64,000 bases of DNA, from IMG/VR virus record IMGVR_UViG_3300002835_000068, positions 1-64,000 of that record; one strand, given 5' to 3'. A model generated the notes under the pieces. It worked only from the letters and a program-made list of their open reading frames with translations, was not told the DNA's origin and searched no databases. This document shows positions 44,501 to 52,586 of this stretch, one piece after another. A program made the position numbers and the translations under genes. Origin of the DNA: a virus. The first letter of the stretch is position 1; every line of letters starts with the position of its first letter.

Positions 44501-44935
44501 AAAAAGCAGGTTGATCCAAATCCAGGAATTAAACCAGGAACAGGAGTTTACTCTGGAAGTACGTTTATACCAGCACAAAAACTTGTTCCAGGAACAGGTG
44601 TGTATGTTGGCAGCAAGTTTGTTCCCCCACAGTATAAATCTAAGGGAGGACTAATATCTGGAGTGTTGGGGAATAGCACATTTGCTCGTGGCACAGATAC
44701 AGTTCCTGCAATGCTTACTCCAGGAGAGTTTGTGATGAGCAAGTATGCTGTGCAGTCTTATGGTTTAGAAAAAATGAAGTCAATTAATAATGGATCATCA
44801 GTTGGCGACTCAGTGTATAATTATAGTATTAATGTTAATGTAGAGTCAGAAGCAAACCCTGATGAAATTGCAAGGGTTGTTATGACACAAATACGAAGCG
44901 TTGAATCACAAAAACTTAGGGGGACTAGAATCTAA
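35585..44935 (+). CDS. Tape measure protein
   Basis: A 3116-residue protein that sets tail length. Residues about 195-470 match the TP901-type tape measure core (MEMEQAVLKFTRVYGDM, AASAAAMGLTGDALSAQVVQ, AFFMTAMKEGGINASEGANA, FGKFQFARLSTLF). A membrane-like stretch occurs at about 545-580 and a Gly/Ala-rich hydrophobic stretch at about 1500-1565. Two copies of the DTVPAxLTPGExV motif lie at about 683-710 and 3030-3050. PTPKPTPKP repeats occur at about 2954-2975. Most of the rest is Ala/Glu/Lys helix. At roughly 1.5 A per residue the tail would be near 470 nm. Translation starts at a TTG (35585), 6 nt after AGAGGTG. Confidence 0.9.
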   Translation: MADVNANIGINFDTSNALAQLRQLQAGLSRFNQSLTQGNVAAMNAQKGLNSQLMQAINATGKFVATQKEVATSTSSFTSALEKNQLSMREYFRYTVAAATANTKTFKGMFAQEREIINRARKDRVKLLQSQYIQMQAANGDMIKVLQVIPKHLQMAGGKYTDYATRMQMAAQRQQFLNQLLKQGSTQLLNFGKNTQWAGRQLMVGLTIPLSILGSTAAKTFMEMEQAVLKFTRVYGDMTTSGDATNKAVADIQRLGKEFTKYGIAVKDTMEMAASAAAMGLTGDALSAQVVQATRLSVLGQVEQQQALETTISLTNAFGLATEELAGKINFLNAVENQTVLSIEDLTIAIPKAGPVVKQLGGNVEDLAFFMTAMKEGGINASEGANALKSGLASMINPSKKSAEFLAELGINIKGIVNNNAGDLKGTVVGFARALDTLDPLNRARAIEQLFGKFQFARLSTLFQNVTKDSSQAARALGLAGASVEELAILSERELKRIEDSTGAKFKKAMENLKTQLVPVGKAFLEAVTPIVAFAGKILEKFNGLGDGTKKVITIMIGVIGGLAPVALMTFGILANGVANLIKFFAMLRGGIAKLNGQNNVLGGGFDYLTNQQIENLAETNALHTSHSQLISTFNVEKAAVDSLAAAYSNASSQARALASNSPGLFNTVPGPAGAVAGLPPKKFATGGVVPGSGNRDTVPALLTPGEVVITKQTAKENPELVAALQNGSVMKYSKGTGKSPFSSDIIAKLFEQLGLNSQTDRLRMPVGVLEKKYSAAGNLAPKEVNHGKNAAGEMGQDPDYLQSEFGRDSMDENIRVPLEKAGASAERASEVLVELESTLDEMVLAYDGTTSSWQTASDKALKAIEERTDLTNKEKEIIRQRIAPKKAQDFIIPSNPVVDVKPGRDGKPGEATMRDERTTEAYYAAEQKKRLKAKHPELSDDIDSMEFSHYPGSESMYGGRSNVESPVVNRTTVGPDGKTSKERLPLSEEQLAIIAKKRAEVEDYRIPKQEAELASIAPKIEASAEDKARAEAEGAKVGAAAADGVRGPQGTDAGSPSKKGIKAGREVADGIVQGMQEGEAAVSAQSSRLGSSAVPTAAETQAKVDKMDLGNKAFYDDIDTPEMRDERQILKSQDRQRRKLGATGTVGGSSSASTSSSATVSLTGRTEAAAEQLAVSTEQAATAQSQVVQQIKDESRSRVTVKGNTINIGKAREEADRLSNEASNAEASAAKLRTEAAKWEEVAAREDGKNIYTAENARALKKQADEAEIKAAELRIKAAEADIQATQLENGSATPNEIVANGTAEQGDGLRRIVDDTETTAESSEVVAGQTEELASVTQDAVNAQTENATNLSTGAQITNATTGNLNDVLQATDQTGFAQQDLAESSTNVANINEQIEAEKQRELERLKKYNAEQAALQAAENGIVPPGSQSQNDLNKNRMGSVEAYEEASNYTRDKNGHILFDPELDKDGKRQPTTLTESQIKKKKRGMRREKVGKFSGKVSGAAGTAAMVAGMAGAPPAVTAGLGAVATVAQFAPMIAGMTGPQGIVAALAAVAIGAYALNKKLEGTAIAIAKFTRSTTVSADMLKKIGEQTGKVGASELMNKRRGEGQLNTYVEVNRKSTMESAQFLEGEAGKALQNAFVANATKNGTQVAAEQFALQIAAAISDGTIAPELGQDIATQMGINLKDSVAGVRINLELRKLIGPNGEDLAKDPLEVRARIAQRSASLSEELVRKVNSKDRSEVGGNSKLSMFGTLGLIGAASGSDKTAALAVAGSSAIETAQAQADAMSMYYDEQLKTLKNELVATTNKEKQLEIQEKIVAMTKEQEAGMARLNNLVAAQISRQTSYASDIINQNKSKLFTGNNFLNDAARRQDAFFDAQKADVKAKYKGTAQEASAQRVLDLGARADEDKSFANKNEGRTFEAKINFLMQSGQMQPEQIETMMKIFKGDLKKMDTVLAVGMRLHGGAKMAELAGMLSGVDKKTAKRIMIQMSRKNPEEFDRVGKAIAVLQRSDGLEVDMQATIDTIGMPGLVELSNKLAALEALPDPIEKEAIIKFGIDNNVDMQGIIDNWDYYSKLKPEVRKEAFETYTTLFTTATSFKTQAEKDAWVKLQAENAAILKGDKGSAKYTAEYNTVIRLLTLDANGKPLPLNDFKAAAAWANKGVEAIFGSDPTIASKPGGPLDGGDKGSKKNPLDFLEELAMRIKNVRDGAFDATQPLKSMLAALNSKKAKKDISSLMDVFDGLQQRMLKMKVPKEFRDMIMGMSAEDFKAIANLKNEKAIFKFKKGKPRTKANIEGLTKTGDGLMRFYREAQIGEAQLVNKETVSEIADKEKAFRMLIASGVSATDALKHVEDAAVAAAIAAGTLGKEGSPERKAYIDDLKKASSELERFALRQKMIQANEEFKLLEQMPKLMTAMKAAGMSADQMAAALEDPALAKHLIEDLKDGKVDAKEIADFLNSIEAKKIIDIQVKYNAGKYGEAAQPGIDAAERLFAALESGIRNGVEGFSSPQNKIDVATIQKNNKLIAEAELKAAGFRHQIELINREIRGMERDIEMNYTRPIEEASEKISDMERELEMNPIFGNRAIGKLNDENTKLSNDLAIMANQAEKINERYDKQAEALQKVADINDGIIAQQQSQLDLADALTQGDISAAARAMQASRADQASRNQEGVMDALEQARTNELDGLRGAESGLSQLQISERQFVISQEIYKMENNPERLKIMADILALQDKIYDFEEGREAALLKIRDKEDAIYKINKEQLWPLEDSIADMQHQNDLAQRRLDIDVSNLTVLGKSRDQFEKIKAEIELSEVAAQNLTAVFGGMLAAIEAIRAKWAEVIAAIAAAQNAAAAQVVADGIKANADAAAEEVAADAAAAVDGSAGSKSDSAADAYAAALAKGHFESAAKAAAGVSPSKLALAESGAIGAASIASQLAAAQARLSASTTTSKPTPKPTPKPTPKPTPTPTPKKQVDPNPGIKPGTGVYSGSTFIPAQKLVPGTGVYVGSKFVPPQYKSKGGLISGVLGNSTFARGTDTVPAMLTPGEFVMSKYAVQSYGLEKMKSINNGSSVGDSVYNYSINVNVESEANPDEIARVVMTQIRSVESQKLRGTRI

Positions 44936-45591
44936 TGGCAACTAACAATTACATGTCTGGAAGAAAGAAGTATTCTAGACCACAGGCAATGCTATTTGCT
45001 GATAACCCTGGAACAAAGGTTGATGGTTTCTACATCCCAGACGGCAGTGAAATAGGGTCCTATACAGCCTCTGAAGGCTCCAATGGCGAGTTTTTAATAC
45101 TTTCGGATGATAACAGATCAGACATTAATTTTAAGCCTACCAGAATTGAAAAAAGAGAAAGAATGATTAATGGCCGAATGAGGTCATATCATATTGCAGA
45201 TAAACTACAGATAACAGCATCCTGGGATATGCTCCCATCAAGAGCATATGATACCAAGGCAGACTTTGATGCTAATGGAAATGCAGATATGCTTAAGACC
45301 GCATCAAGGACAAACCCTTTAGAGTTTACAACAGATGGCGGAGCAGGCGGAGTAGAACTTCTTAATTGGTATGAAAATCACAGAGGTTCTTTCTGGGTAT
45401 ATCTTTCTTACGATAAGTATACAAATTTTGAAGATACAGACACTAGCGAGATAGATAATAGATTTAATAATATTAATAAGTATAATGAGATAGTAGAAGT
45501 TTTTTTCTCAGACTTTAGTTATTCAGTTGTAAAAAGAAGCGGTTTAAACTTTGACTTTTGGAATGTGTCTCTTACACTGGAAGAGGCATAA
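44935..45591 (+). CDS. Distal tail protein (Dit-like)
   Basis: A 218-residue protein directly after the tape measure. KPTRIEKRERMINGRMRSYH, KLQITASWDMLPSRAYD, and LLNWYENHRGSFWVYLSYDK with a closing FDFWNVSLTLEEA fit minor tail proteins that form the hub at the tail end. The gene order (tape measure, Dit, large tail protein) is standard in siphoviruses. Start and stop overlap both neighbours by one base (TAATG). Confidence 0.6.
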   Translation: MATNNYMSGRKKYSRPQAMLFADNPGTKVDGFYIPDGSEIGSYTASEGSNGEFLILSDDNRSDINFKPTRIEKRERMINGRMRSYHIADKLQITASWDMLPSRAYDTKADFDANGNADMLKTASRTNPLEFTTDGGAGGVELLNWYENHRGSFWVYLSYDKYTNFEDTDTSEIDNRFNNINKYNEIVEVFFSDFSYSVVKRSGLNFDFWNVSLTLEEA

Positions 45592-48500
45592 TGTTTCAAG
45601 ACAAAGATTTATTAAATTATATAGAGACAAACTCTTCAGTTCAAACAAGATCATCAGTAATTGCTGAATGGAACATGAATATAGCATCAAACATTAAGAT
45701 GGTTGGAAACTATAGATACAGACCAACCCAGCAGGATTCTGCATACAGAACAATTCCAAATACTTTTGATCCATTAGAATCTAGTACAAACGGTGTAAAA
45801 TATTACACTGGTGCAACAGATGCAGACATAAAAATAGATGGTGGATTTGATGACGAAGGTATTCCAACATCCTTGTATCCAGCAAAAGATAAAATGAAGA
45901 TGCTGTACTCTTTAGAAAATTGTTTTTCATATCAACGTCCACGCAGCGGAATCAATAAGGCAACATACCTTAATGGTAAATTTTTACATAATCCAAATAT
46001 CAATATGGCCAAGAGACCAAGATACTATATGCCAGATAAAAAGGATCCATTTAAATACTGGACATCTTTTAGAACAGAAAGTGGTATTGAGTATGGAGTT
46101 GCCAACAAGACAGTAAATGGAAAGAATAGAATAGAAGATGCTTGCCCATTCGTGGTTTATAAAGAGCAGATACCAGCAAACAGAATAGTTGTAAAGATGC
46201 AAACAAATACTGGGGAGTTGGACTATGGAATATTCTCAAACTCTGCTGAAACATTTTTAGATCCCTACTTTGGAGAAAACAATAGAACTACGCCTAACAA
46301 CTGGAAAATTCAAGTATTAAAAAATAATAGTTGGGTAGACGCTAAGTCTTTTTCTAGCAGTGACAAAAGAAAAGACGGTACAGCAATCATAGGATCTGAT
46401 GGATACGTAGAATTGTCTTATGGATTAATAGTTCCAGTCGCATACTCAGATACATTTAATTTTATTAAAGAGATTTCCTCTGTACTACTAAGGCCAGAGT
46501 CTGCAAATGAAGGAGATGCATTTTTGGTTGTACCAAATAGTACATCTTTAGGTACATTCCACATATGGAGTAGGGGTGCCTGGAAAACCTTTACACCAAC
46601 ATACGGGTGGTCCCTTGAAGATTCAGTTGTCAGTGGACTCACAAGTTTTGTAACAGATCTAACAAACCCACCATCTTTTGTTGCTAATAATGTTACAAAA
46701 TATAAAGAGTTTGAATATATTTCTGGCATCAGAATAGTTGTTGACTCAATGAATAAGTTTGATTCTACTTTTGATTTAATTGAAATATCTCCAAGGCTAA
46801 CAGCAGACTTAAGCGATAGGGTAATGAAATACTCTGTAAACAAGAGTGCTTCTGATTTAGGAGTAAGCGGATTGCCAGTAGGACAACTACTCGCCTCAAC
46901 AGGATCGATTTCACTATTTGATTTTGACGATGCTTTTCATTCAGATAACCCAACAAGCATAATTAGTAGATATGTTTCAAAAAACATTCAAATAAAACTA
47001 TATGAAGTTATAACAGATACACAGGGCATTGAATACTACATGCCAATAAAAACGATGTACGCAGATGGGTTTCCAAAACTAAATAATCAATCAAAAGAAG
47101 TTTCAATAGAACTTAGAGATTTATATTTTTATTTTGAATCACAGACTGCACCACAAATGCTACTGACTAATGCCTCTGTAAGTTCTGCAGTTTCTATACT
47201 TCTTGATTCAATAGGATTTTCTAATTATGTTTTTAAAAGAGTAGAGGGCGAATCAGAAGTAATAATACCATACTTTTTTATTCCTCCAGAAAAAAGTGTT
47301 GCAAAGGTTTTAGAGGATATTGCCATATCAACTCAGACTGCAATGTTTTTTGATGAATACAATAACTTTGTTATGATGAGCAAAGATTATATAATGCCGT
47401 CATTAGATCAAAGACCAACAGACCTTACGCTTTATGGAACTACAGACTTTAGTGATGATGGAGTATTAAAAAATAAAAAATCAAATAGCAAACTTTCTAA
47501 TATTATAGAAATAACATCACAAGATAATGAAGTGTATAACGATGGGAAAATTGTATATACAACAAGATATATACAGAGATCTCTAGGAAGCATAAAGCAG
47601 GCAAGCCTTATAGATAATGAAAAAACTTGGATATACAAGCCAGTGCTTCTTTGGGAAGTTCAGGGAACTCAAAATACAAAATCTATCAATGGCGAAGTTG
47701 GAAACCAATCAACATATATGCTAAGTGCAATACCATTAAACTCAAACCTTTCTGAAAGTTTACCATCTGTAAAAAATAATAGGCTTGTAGACAATATAAT
47801 GGACCTTGGAGAAGGAGTTTACTGGATAACTAGGTATAACGGATACTTCTACTCAAACGGAGAAATTATTAAGTATGATGCGGTTCAGTACAATATTTCT
47901 GGTACTGGAGATGTCTGGATCAATAATGTTCAAGAGTACGATAAGTATTTTTCATCTTTGCCGTTTAATGGAAAGATATATCCAACAGGACTAGTTAGAA
48001 TTTATGCAGAGCCAAATTACGAAGAAATTTCTGGTGTATATAAACTTAAGAATGGTCCAGTTTCAAAGCATGGAAGAGGTCAGTTCGGAACGCCAGTTTC
48101 TGAGCATGGGGCAGGTTTAAACCCTTATTGGTCAAACAATTCTAATGTTCGTGGATGCACGATGCAGTCAAAGTACTTATTTGATTTAAACCAAACAGCA
48201 CCTGTAACTACTGTTGGCCCAGCAGGAATAAACAATACTCTTGCACAAAAAACATCAAGAAATGGTATTATAAAAAACTTCTTAGCATCAAAATATATCT
48301 CTGAGTCAGAAGTAAACGGAATGCTATCTACACAGGCAGGTACTGTACAGTCTTCGGCTTTAGTCATGAACGGTCCAGGGTTTACTACAACAGAGTCGCC
48401 AGTTGATTTTGTTTCTTACGTTTATAAAAAATTAGAAAACAAGTATAAGCATTTTGGGACTAGAATGAGAATTGTAGGCAAGGTTGAAAATGATGCAAAT

Positions 48501-49868
48501 CGTGGACAAACTCCAGTAGGTGCATCAACATACTTTACTGTTCCAGGGACAACTCCAGAAAAAAGTATCAGTATCGTTGGAGGTTCTGGAGGGTTAGCAG
48601 TAATGATTAACCCAGAAAGTAATAACGGATACTACTTTGAAATTATCGCTTTGGGTGCCAACAACCTTAATGAGTCTGAGAAAAAAAATGTAAACAACGT
48701 AATGTTTTACAAGGTTAAGGCATCTGGAACTAATGCAATTCCTATCAAGTTGTATGAAGGACTAACAAATATTGTTGTAGACGATGGAAGATTTACTGGT
48801 CAATACAGAATGTCAACAGAAGAAAACCCAACAGTCTTTGACCTGTCCGTTGAGTACCAAGATATTGGAACAAGAAGAAGGTTTTTCTTATATATAAATA
48901 ACAATCTAATTGCAACAGTTGACGACGAAGAGCCATTGCCAGCATACAACAATATGGCCCTTTTTGTTCGTGGATCATCTAGGGTAATGTTTGAAAATAT
49001 ATATGCACTTGCAAATAATTACTCGCAAAATACTGCATTTAAGATTAATGCTCCAATAGCCTCAGCCTTTGGTGATTCTGAAATAAATGCAAACGATTCA
49101 TTTATGAAGTATGCGATGAGTGGTGTCGTGCAAGGAACTTATCTTGCAGGAATAAGTTCTGCCGAGCCACCTGCATTTAGTATGTACTTTGAAGAGTTTG
49201 GAACAATAATGAGAGAGGCTGCATCATTTAATATTAAGTATGACAAGGCCTATCCAGCACTATACGCAAAACTCTCTCCTACATTTAACAGAATTAAAGG
49301 CTATTCAATTTCTGGATTTACAGCGGGATCATACGGAGCAGAGTTTTTAGTTTTTAACTCAACAGACACTGCCTTAAGTTTAGATGAAAGTAGTGGAAAT
49401 TACTTAAGAATTCAGGGAATTGCTTTTAGCCAGCAATCTGACAACGACTTAACAGTTGATGAGTATTTTGCAAAGAATAGTAATTTGGCAGATCCAGAGA
49501 CCATTGATTCATCTTTAGTCTCATACCCATTTAAAGTTGCAAAAGATTATGAGGATATAAAATTAAGCCGTATGTCTTACGGCAAAAAAGACTTTAGTCT
49601 AGAAGTTCCATATATTCAGTCTCATGACGCAGCAGAAAACCTAATGTCTTGGGTTATTAAAAAAATAATGAAACCAAGAAGATCGATGGGTGTTAAGATA
49701 TTTGCAAACCCTATGATCCAACTTGGAGATATTGTTTCCGTAGACTATGTTGATAATGGTATAGATATGGTTTCATCAGTAGAAAAACGATTTGTTGTGT
49801 ATAATATAGAGTATGCAAGAGAAAACGATGGTCCAACAATGACAGTATTTTTAAGTGAGGTCGTTTAA
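45591..49868 (+). CDS. Large tail-tip / baseplate hub protein (Tal-like)
   Basis: A 1425-residue protein. The middle section (about 480-650) contains SIELRDLYFYFE, VSSAVSILLDSIGFSNYVF and KVLEDIAISTQTAMFFDEYN, which resemble the hub domains of siphovirus tail-associated proteins. LamG-like beta stretches follow in 960-1180 (RRFFLYINNNLIATV). The end (QLGDIVSVDYVDNG, VVYNIEYARENDGPTMTVFL) resembles the closing beta-barrel of hub proteins. It should close the tail and contact the host surface. The start is the ATG overlapping the previous stop. Confidence 0.7.
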   Translation: MFQDKDLLNYIETNSSVQTRSSVIAEWNMNIASNIKMVGNYRYRPTQQDSAYRTIPNTFDPLESSTNGVKYYTGATDADIKIDGGFDDEGIPTSLYPAKDKMKMLYSLENCFSYQRPRSGINKATYLNGKFLHNPNINMAKRPRYYMPDKKDPFKYWTSFRTESGIEYGVANKTVNGKNRIEDACPFVVYKEQIPANRIVVKMQTNTGELDYGIFSNSAETFLDPYFGENNRTTPNNWKIQVLKNNSWVDAKSFSSSDKRKDGTAIIGSDGYVELSYGLIVPVAYSDTFNFIKEISSVLLRPESANEGDAFLVVPNSTSLGTFHIWSRGAWKTFTPTYGWSLEDSVVSGLTSFVTDLTNPPSFVANNVTKYKEFEYISGIRIVVDSMNKFDSTFDLIEISPRLTADLSDRVMKYSVNKSASDLGVSGLPVGQLLASTGSISLFDFDDAFHSDNPTSIISRYVSKNIQIKLYEVITDTQGIEYYMPIKTMYADGFPKLNNQSKEVSIELRDLYFYFESQTAPQMLLTNASVSSAVSILLDSIGFSNYVFKRVEGESEVIIPYFFIPPEKSVAKVLEDIAISTQTAMFFDEYNNFVMMSKDYIMPSLDQRPTDLTLYGTTDFSDDGVLKNKKSNSKLSNIIEITSQDNEVYNDGKIVYTTRYIQRSLGSIKQASLIDNEKTWIYKPVLLWEVQGTQNTKSINGEVGNQSTYMLSAIPLNSNLSESLPSVKNNRLVDNIMDLGEGVYWITRYNGYFYSNGEIIKYDAVQYNISGTGDVWINNVQEYDKYFSSLPFNGKIYPTGLVRIYAEPNYEEISGVYKLKNGPVSKHGRGQFGTPVSEHGAGLNPYWSNNSNVRGCTMQSKYLFDLNQTAPVTTVGPAGINNTLAQKTSRNGIIKNFLASKYISESEVNGMLSTQAGTVQSSALVMNGPGFTTTESPVDFVSYVYKKLENKYKHFGTRMRIVGKVENDANRGQTPVGASTYFTVPGTTPEKSISIVGGSGGLAVMINPESNNGYYFEIIALGANNLNESEKKNVNNVMFYKVKASGTNAIPIKLYEGLTNIVVDDGRFTGQYRMSTEENPTVFDLSVEYQDIGTRRRFFLYINNNLIATVDDEEPLPAYNNMALFVRGSSRVMFENIYALANNYSQNTAFKINAPIASAFGDSEINANDSFMKYAMSGVVQGTYLAGISSAEPPAFSMYFEEFGTIMREAASFNIKYDKAYPALYAKLSPTFNRIKGYSISGFTAGSYGAEFLVFNSTDTALSLDESSGNYLRIQGIAFSQQSDNDLTVDEYFAKNSNLADPETIDSSLVSYPFKVAKDYEDIKLSRMSYGKKDFSLEVPYIQSHDAAENLMSWVIKKIMKPRRSMGVKIFANPMIQLGDIVSVDYVDNGIDMVSSVEKRFVVYNIEYARENDGPTMTVFLSEVV

Positions 49869-50362
49869 TGACAACGGATTCAGTAGCAAATCAATCAAAG
49901 CCAGACATAAAGTCATCCTCTTTAGCATCAGTTAAGTCTGCAACGCCAGAACTAATTGCTTTGAGCAATCCTCCAATGGACATAGACATCATGGCAGATA
50001 TGATTTTTGAAAATATTGGGGGACAAGAATTAATAAATATATCAAGAAGTGACACAATCAATGGCCAAGATGTAATCTATAGCCCTTTAAAAAACCTTAA
50101 AGATCTGTATATTCAGTACAACCCTAATAATATAATAAAACTAGAAAGCACTGCAGATACATACTTTAAGAATTTTCCAATAAGGCTAGAGTCAAAGTTA
50201 CCTCCTTACGGGACAGGGCCAAGTGGAGAGGTTGTATATTTAGACCCCGTTACTGGAGATCTTGTCATAAATGTTTCTTCCCTTGACCCTGATGAGCAGG
50301 TTGATGTTCAGATACTAAACAGTGGAGAGACACTTAATGGTACAATATATGGTGAGGTATAA
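49868..50362 (+). CDS. Baseplate-associated hypothetical protein
   Basis: A 164-residue protein, with a Ser-rich N-terminus and a beta-rich centre (DVIYSPLKNLKDLYIQYNP) and end (VVYLDPVTGDLVINVSS). It lies within the tail-tip operon, overlapping the preceding stop, so it is probably a baseplate or fibre-anchor component. No family was recognised. Confidence 0.5.
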   Translation: MTTDSVANQSKPDIKSSSLASVKSATPELIALSNPPMDIDIMADMIFENIGGQELINISRSDTINGQDVIYSPLKNLKDLYIQYNPNNIIKLESTADTYFKNFPIRLESKLPPYGTGPSGEVVYLDPVTGDLVINVSSLDPDEQVDVQILNSGETLNGTIYGEV

Positions 50363-50365
50363 AAA

Positions 50366-51502
50366 ATGATAACTAATACAGGTAAGAATATTTTAGCCAA
50401 ATATCTTGTTGGACAGGCCCCAGCATATGCATCATACATTGCTATTGGCTGTGGAGCAAAACCACTACCTGCTGATGGAGTTCTTGGAGACTACTCTGCA
50501 AAAAAATCTTTAGATTTTGAAATGTTTCGTGTACCAATAACATCTCGTGGATATGTTACTGAAAACGGACAATCAAAAATTGTTTTTACAGCAGAACTTC
50601 CAACAGCAGAAAGATATGAGATAACTGAAGTAGGCGTTTGGTCAGCAGGGGCAAACCCAACTGCAGGATCCTATGATAGCAAAACAATATATTCTTTTAG
50701 CGGAACAGAAAACTGGGAATACCATAACCAAAATGGTGCTGTAGCAATTCTTCCAATTTATGAACCATTAGACTCAGGATCAAATCCTCCTAACAATATT
50801 ATCAGTACAAGTAGTCAAGTTTTTCAAACTAACGCAGATAATAGAATTTTTACAAATCAGGAAAGATCGTCACGGTATGAAAGATGTAGATTCTTAAACA
50901 ATATTATGGTTATAAGAGGAGACATGACAAACCTGTCACTTACTAGCGGAGTTGTTGGTGTTCCAAATGGGTCAAGTCACATACACTTGACTGGAGCAAA
51001 TGTTGACTTTAATAAAAATGCTCCAACAGATCAACTTAAACTTGCTTTTTCTGTTATAAATAAAGATGGAGAATCAGAGGTACAGCCAGACGAAGTTAGA
51101 ATTGTTGTTGAATTTTCTGATACGGATGAGGCAAACTCTACAAACTCTCAGTATGCAAGGCATCAAATAGTCTTAAAGGATACAGATCCAACTGTTGATT
51201 TTGCAACAGGACGATATTTTGTATCTTCAGTAGAACTTCAAGATTTAATTAAGACATCTGGTTTTACTTGGAACGTTGTAGACACTGTAAAGTTTTATGT
51301 TTCGGTAATAAAAAACAATGTTGCTTCAAGTGACTACTATGTTTGCTTGGATGCTCTAAGACTAGAAAATGTGACATCCTCTAACCCTGTATACGGGCTA
51401 TCTGGATACTCTGTGATAAAAAATTTAAATGCAGAGCCAATAATTAAAAATGCTAATACAACAAATCACATTGAGTTTAGGTTTGGAATGGATGTTCTTT
51501 AA
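50366..51502 (+). CDS. Tail-tip / baseplate structural protein
   Basis: A 378-residue protein. The N-terminal ~130 residues (NTGKNILAKYLVGQAPAYAS, YIAIGCGAKP, EMFRVPITSRGYV, YEITEVGVWSAGANP) resemble proteins at the base of fibres in other long-tailed phages. The C-terminal part is a beta sandwich, possibly carbohydrate-binding. GGTGAGGT 7 nt before the ATG provides initiation. Its stop overlaps the next ATG. Confidence 0.55.
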   Translation: MITNTGKNILAKYLVGQAPAYASYIAIGCGAKPLPADGVLGDYSAKKSLDFEMFRVPITSRGYVTENGQSKIVFTAELPTAERYEITEVGVWSAGANPTAGSYDSKTIYSFSGTENWEYHNQNGAVAILPIYEPLDSGSNPPNNIISTSSQVFQTNADNRIFTNQERSSRYERCRFLNNIMVIRGDMTNLSLTSGVVGVPNGSSHIHLTGANVDFNKNAPTDQLKLAFSVINKDGESEVQPDEVRIVVEFSDTDEANSTNSQYARHQIVLKDTDPTVDFATGRYFVSSVELQDLIKTSGFTWNVVDTVKFYVSVIKNNVASSDYYVCLDALRLENVTSSNPVYGLSGYSVIKNLNAEPIIKNANTTNHIEFRFGMDVL

Positions 51503-51933
51503 TGTCAAACCCAGTTGTTAAAAAGGTTGTTATAAAAAAAGAAGACCTTCCAGCATTTAATGGAACAGAGCAAAACTATTTAGTTAGATATAGGATAGTG
51601 TCTGAAGACAGAAACAGGACATCTCACTGGTCTCCATACTACTCTGTTACTACTCCAACAGTGGCACAGGTTGCTTGCTCAGTAACTGTTTTATCAAATG
51701 TTATTAACATGGTTTGGCAGAATCCAACATCCACGACATTTCAGCAATACGATGTATATATAAAGACAAATATAGAGGACTGGACCTATCTGTCTAGTTC
51801 TTCTTCAACCCAATTTTCTACACTCGTCCCAACAGGAATATCTTCTTTTCAGGTTGCAGTTCAGGTGCCTACATATCCAAAAAAATATTTCACAAATGCT
51901 GCAATTTTTACATCAACACAGATAGCCGTTTAG
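51502..51933 (+). CDS. FN3-like tail protein
   Basis: A 143-residue protein with the look of one fibronectin III-like or Ig-like domain: NYLVRYRIVSEDRNRTSHWS, NVINMVWQNP, FQQYDVYIKT and FQVAVQVPTY. Such domains decorate phage tails and bind weakly to cell-surface glycans. It overlaps the preceding stop by one base. Its stop TAG is two bases before the TG of the next promoter. Confidence 0.55.
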   Translation: MSNPVVKKVVIKKEDLPAFNGTEQNYLVRYRIVSEDRNRTSHWSPYYSVTTPTVAQVACSVTVLSNVINMVWQNPTSTTFQQYDVYIKTNIEDWTYLSSSSSTQFSTLVPTGISSFQVAVQVPTYPKKYFTNAAIFTSTQIAV

Positions 51934-51936
51934 TGG

Positions 51937-51942
51937 TATAAT
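51937..51942 (+). promoter_or_regulatory. -10 box of a near-leaderless promoter
   Basis: TGG-TATAAT, 9 nt before the ATG at 51952, with no ribosome binding site. Confidence 0.55.
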
Positions 51943-51951
51943 TAATATACT

Positions 51952-52395
51952 ATGGCAAAAATACCTTTACCTGAGCGTGGACAACCACTAGACGTTACAT
52001 ACATTTCTCAGTTAGCCCAAGCAGTTAATGATTTATCATCTGCTATTTCACCAGCAACATATAAGTACACCTCCATTGACACCCCAAATGCTGGAAGACA
52101 AAATATTAAAGGCAGTGAGGCCAGAGTTATCGGAGGATACGTTCGTGTAGTTAATAGCGGAACAATCACTGCTGGAGAAGAAAAATCATTTACATATTCT
52201 TTCCCTGGTGAATTTAAGTACACTCCAATTGCAACAGCAACAGCCATCAACACTGGCAATACAGTTGCTGGCAAAAACGTTACAATTGTTTTAAAAAGCA
52301 TTACAACATCTGGAGTTGAAGGAATTGTAAGATTTAATACATCTGGAGATGTGTCTATTGATGTTAACTTAATTATCATTGGCGTACCTAATTAA
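51952..52395 (+). CDS. Small beta-rich virion protein
   Basis: A 147-residue protein. A short helical N-terminus (VTYISQLAQAVNDLSSAI) precedes a beta domain (GGYVRVVNSGTITAGEEKSF, GIVRFNTSGDVSIDVNLIII). It closes the structural operon and resembles small fibre or baseplate spikes. It is coupled to the next gene (TTAATGC). Confidence 0.5.
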   Translation: MAKIPLPERGQPLDVTYISQLAQAVNDLSSAISPATYKYTSIDTPNAGRQNIKGSEARVIGGYVRVVNSGTITAGEEKSFTYSFPGEFKYTPIATATAINTGNTVAGKNVTIVLKSITTSGVEGIVRFNTSGDVSIDVNLIIIGVPN

Positions 52396-52586
52396 TGCTA
52401 AAGTGTAAAAGATGTAGTGGGAGAATGTTTCTTGATAGACAATACAGTACAGTCGGTCACCTTGAAACCTATTGCATTTCATGTGGATCAAGAAGTTTTT
52501 ATAACCCACCAGAAAGTTCTGCGGAGGGGTCATGGCTGTTAAAAAGGGAAGTATCGAGAGCGAAGGCTACAATGTCCTCCCTGTAA
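52395..52586 (+). CDS. Zinc-ribbon protein
   Basis: A 63-residue protein with CKRC near the start and CISCGSR about 25 residues later, a classical four-Cys zinc ribbon. Such proteins often act in transcription or nucleic-acid binding. It begins the switch from structural to regulatory and replication genes and overlaps the following HTH gene by 55 bases in a different frame. Confidence 0.6.
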   Translation: MLKCKRCSGRMFLDRQYSTVGHLETYCISCGSRSFYNPPESSAEGSWLLKREVSRAKATMSSL

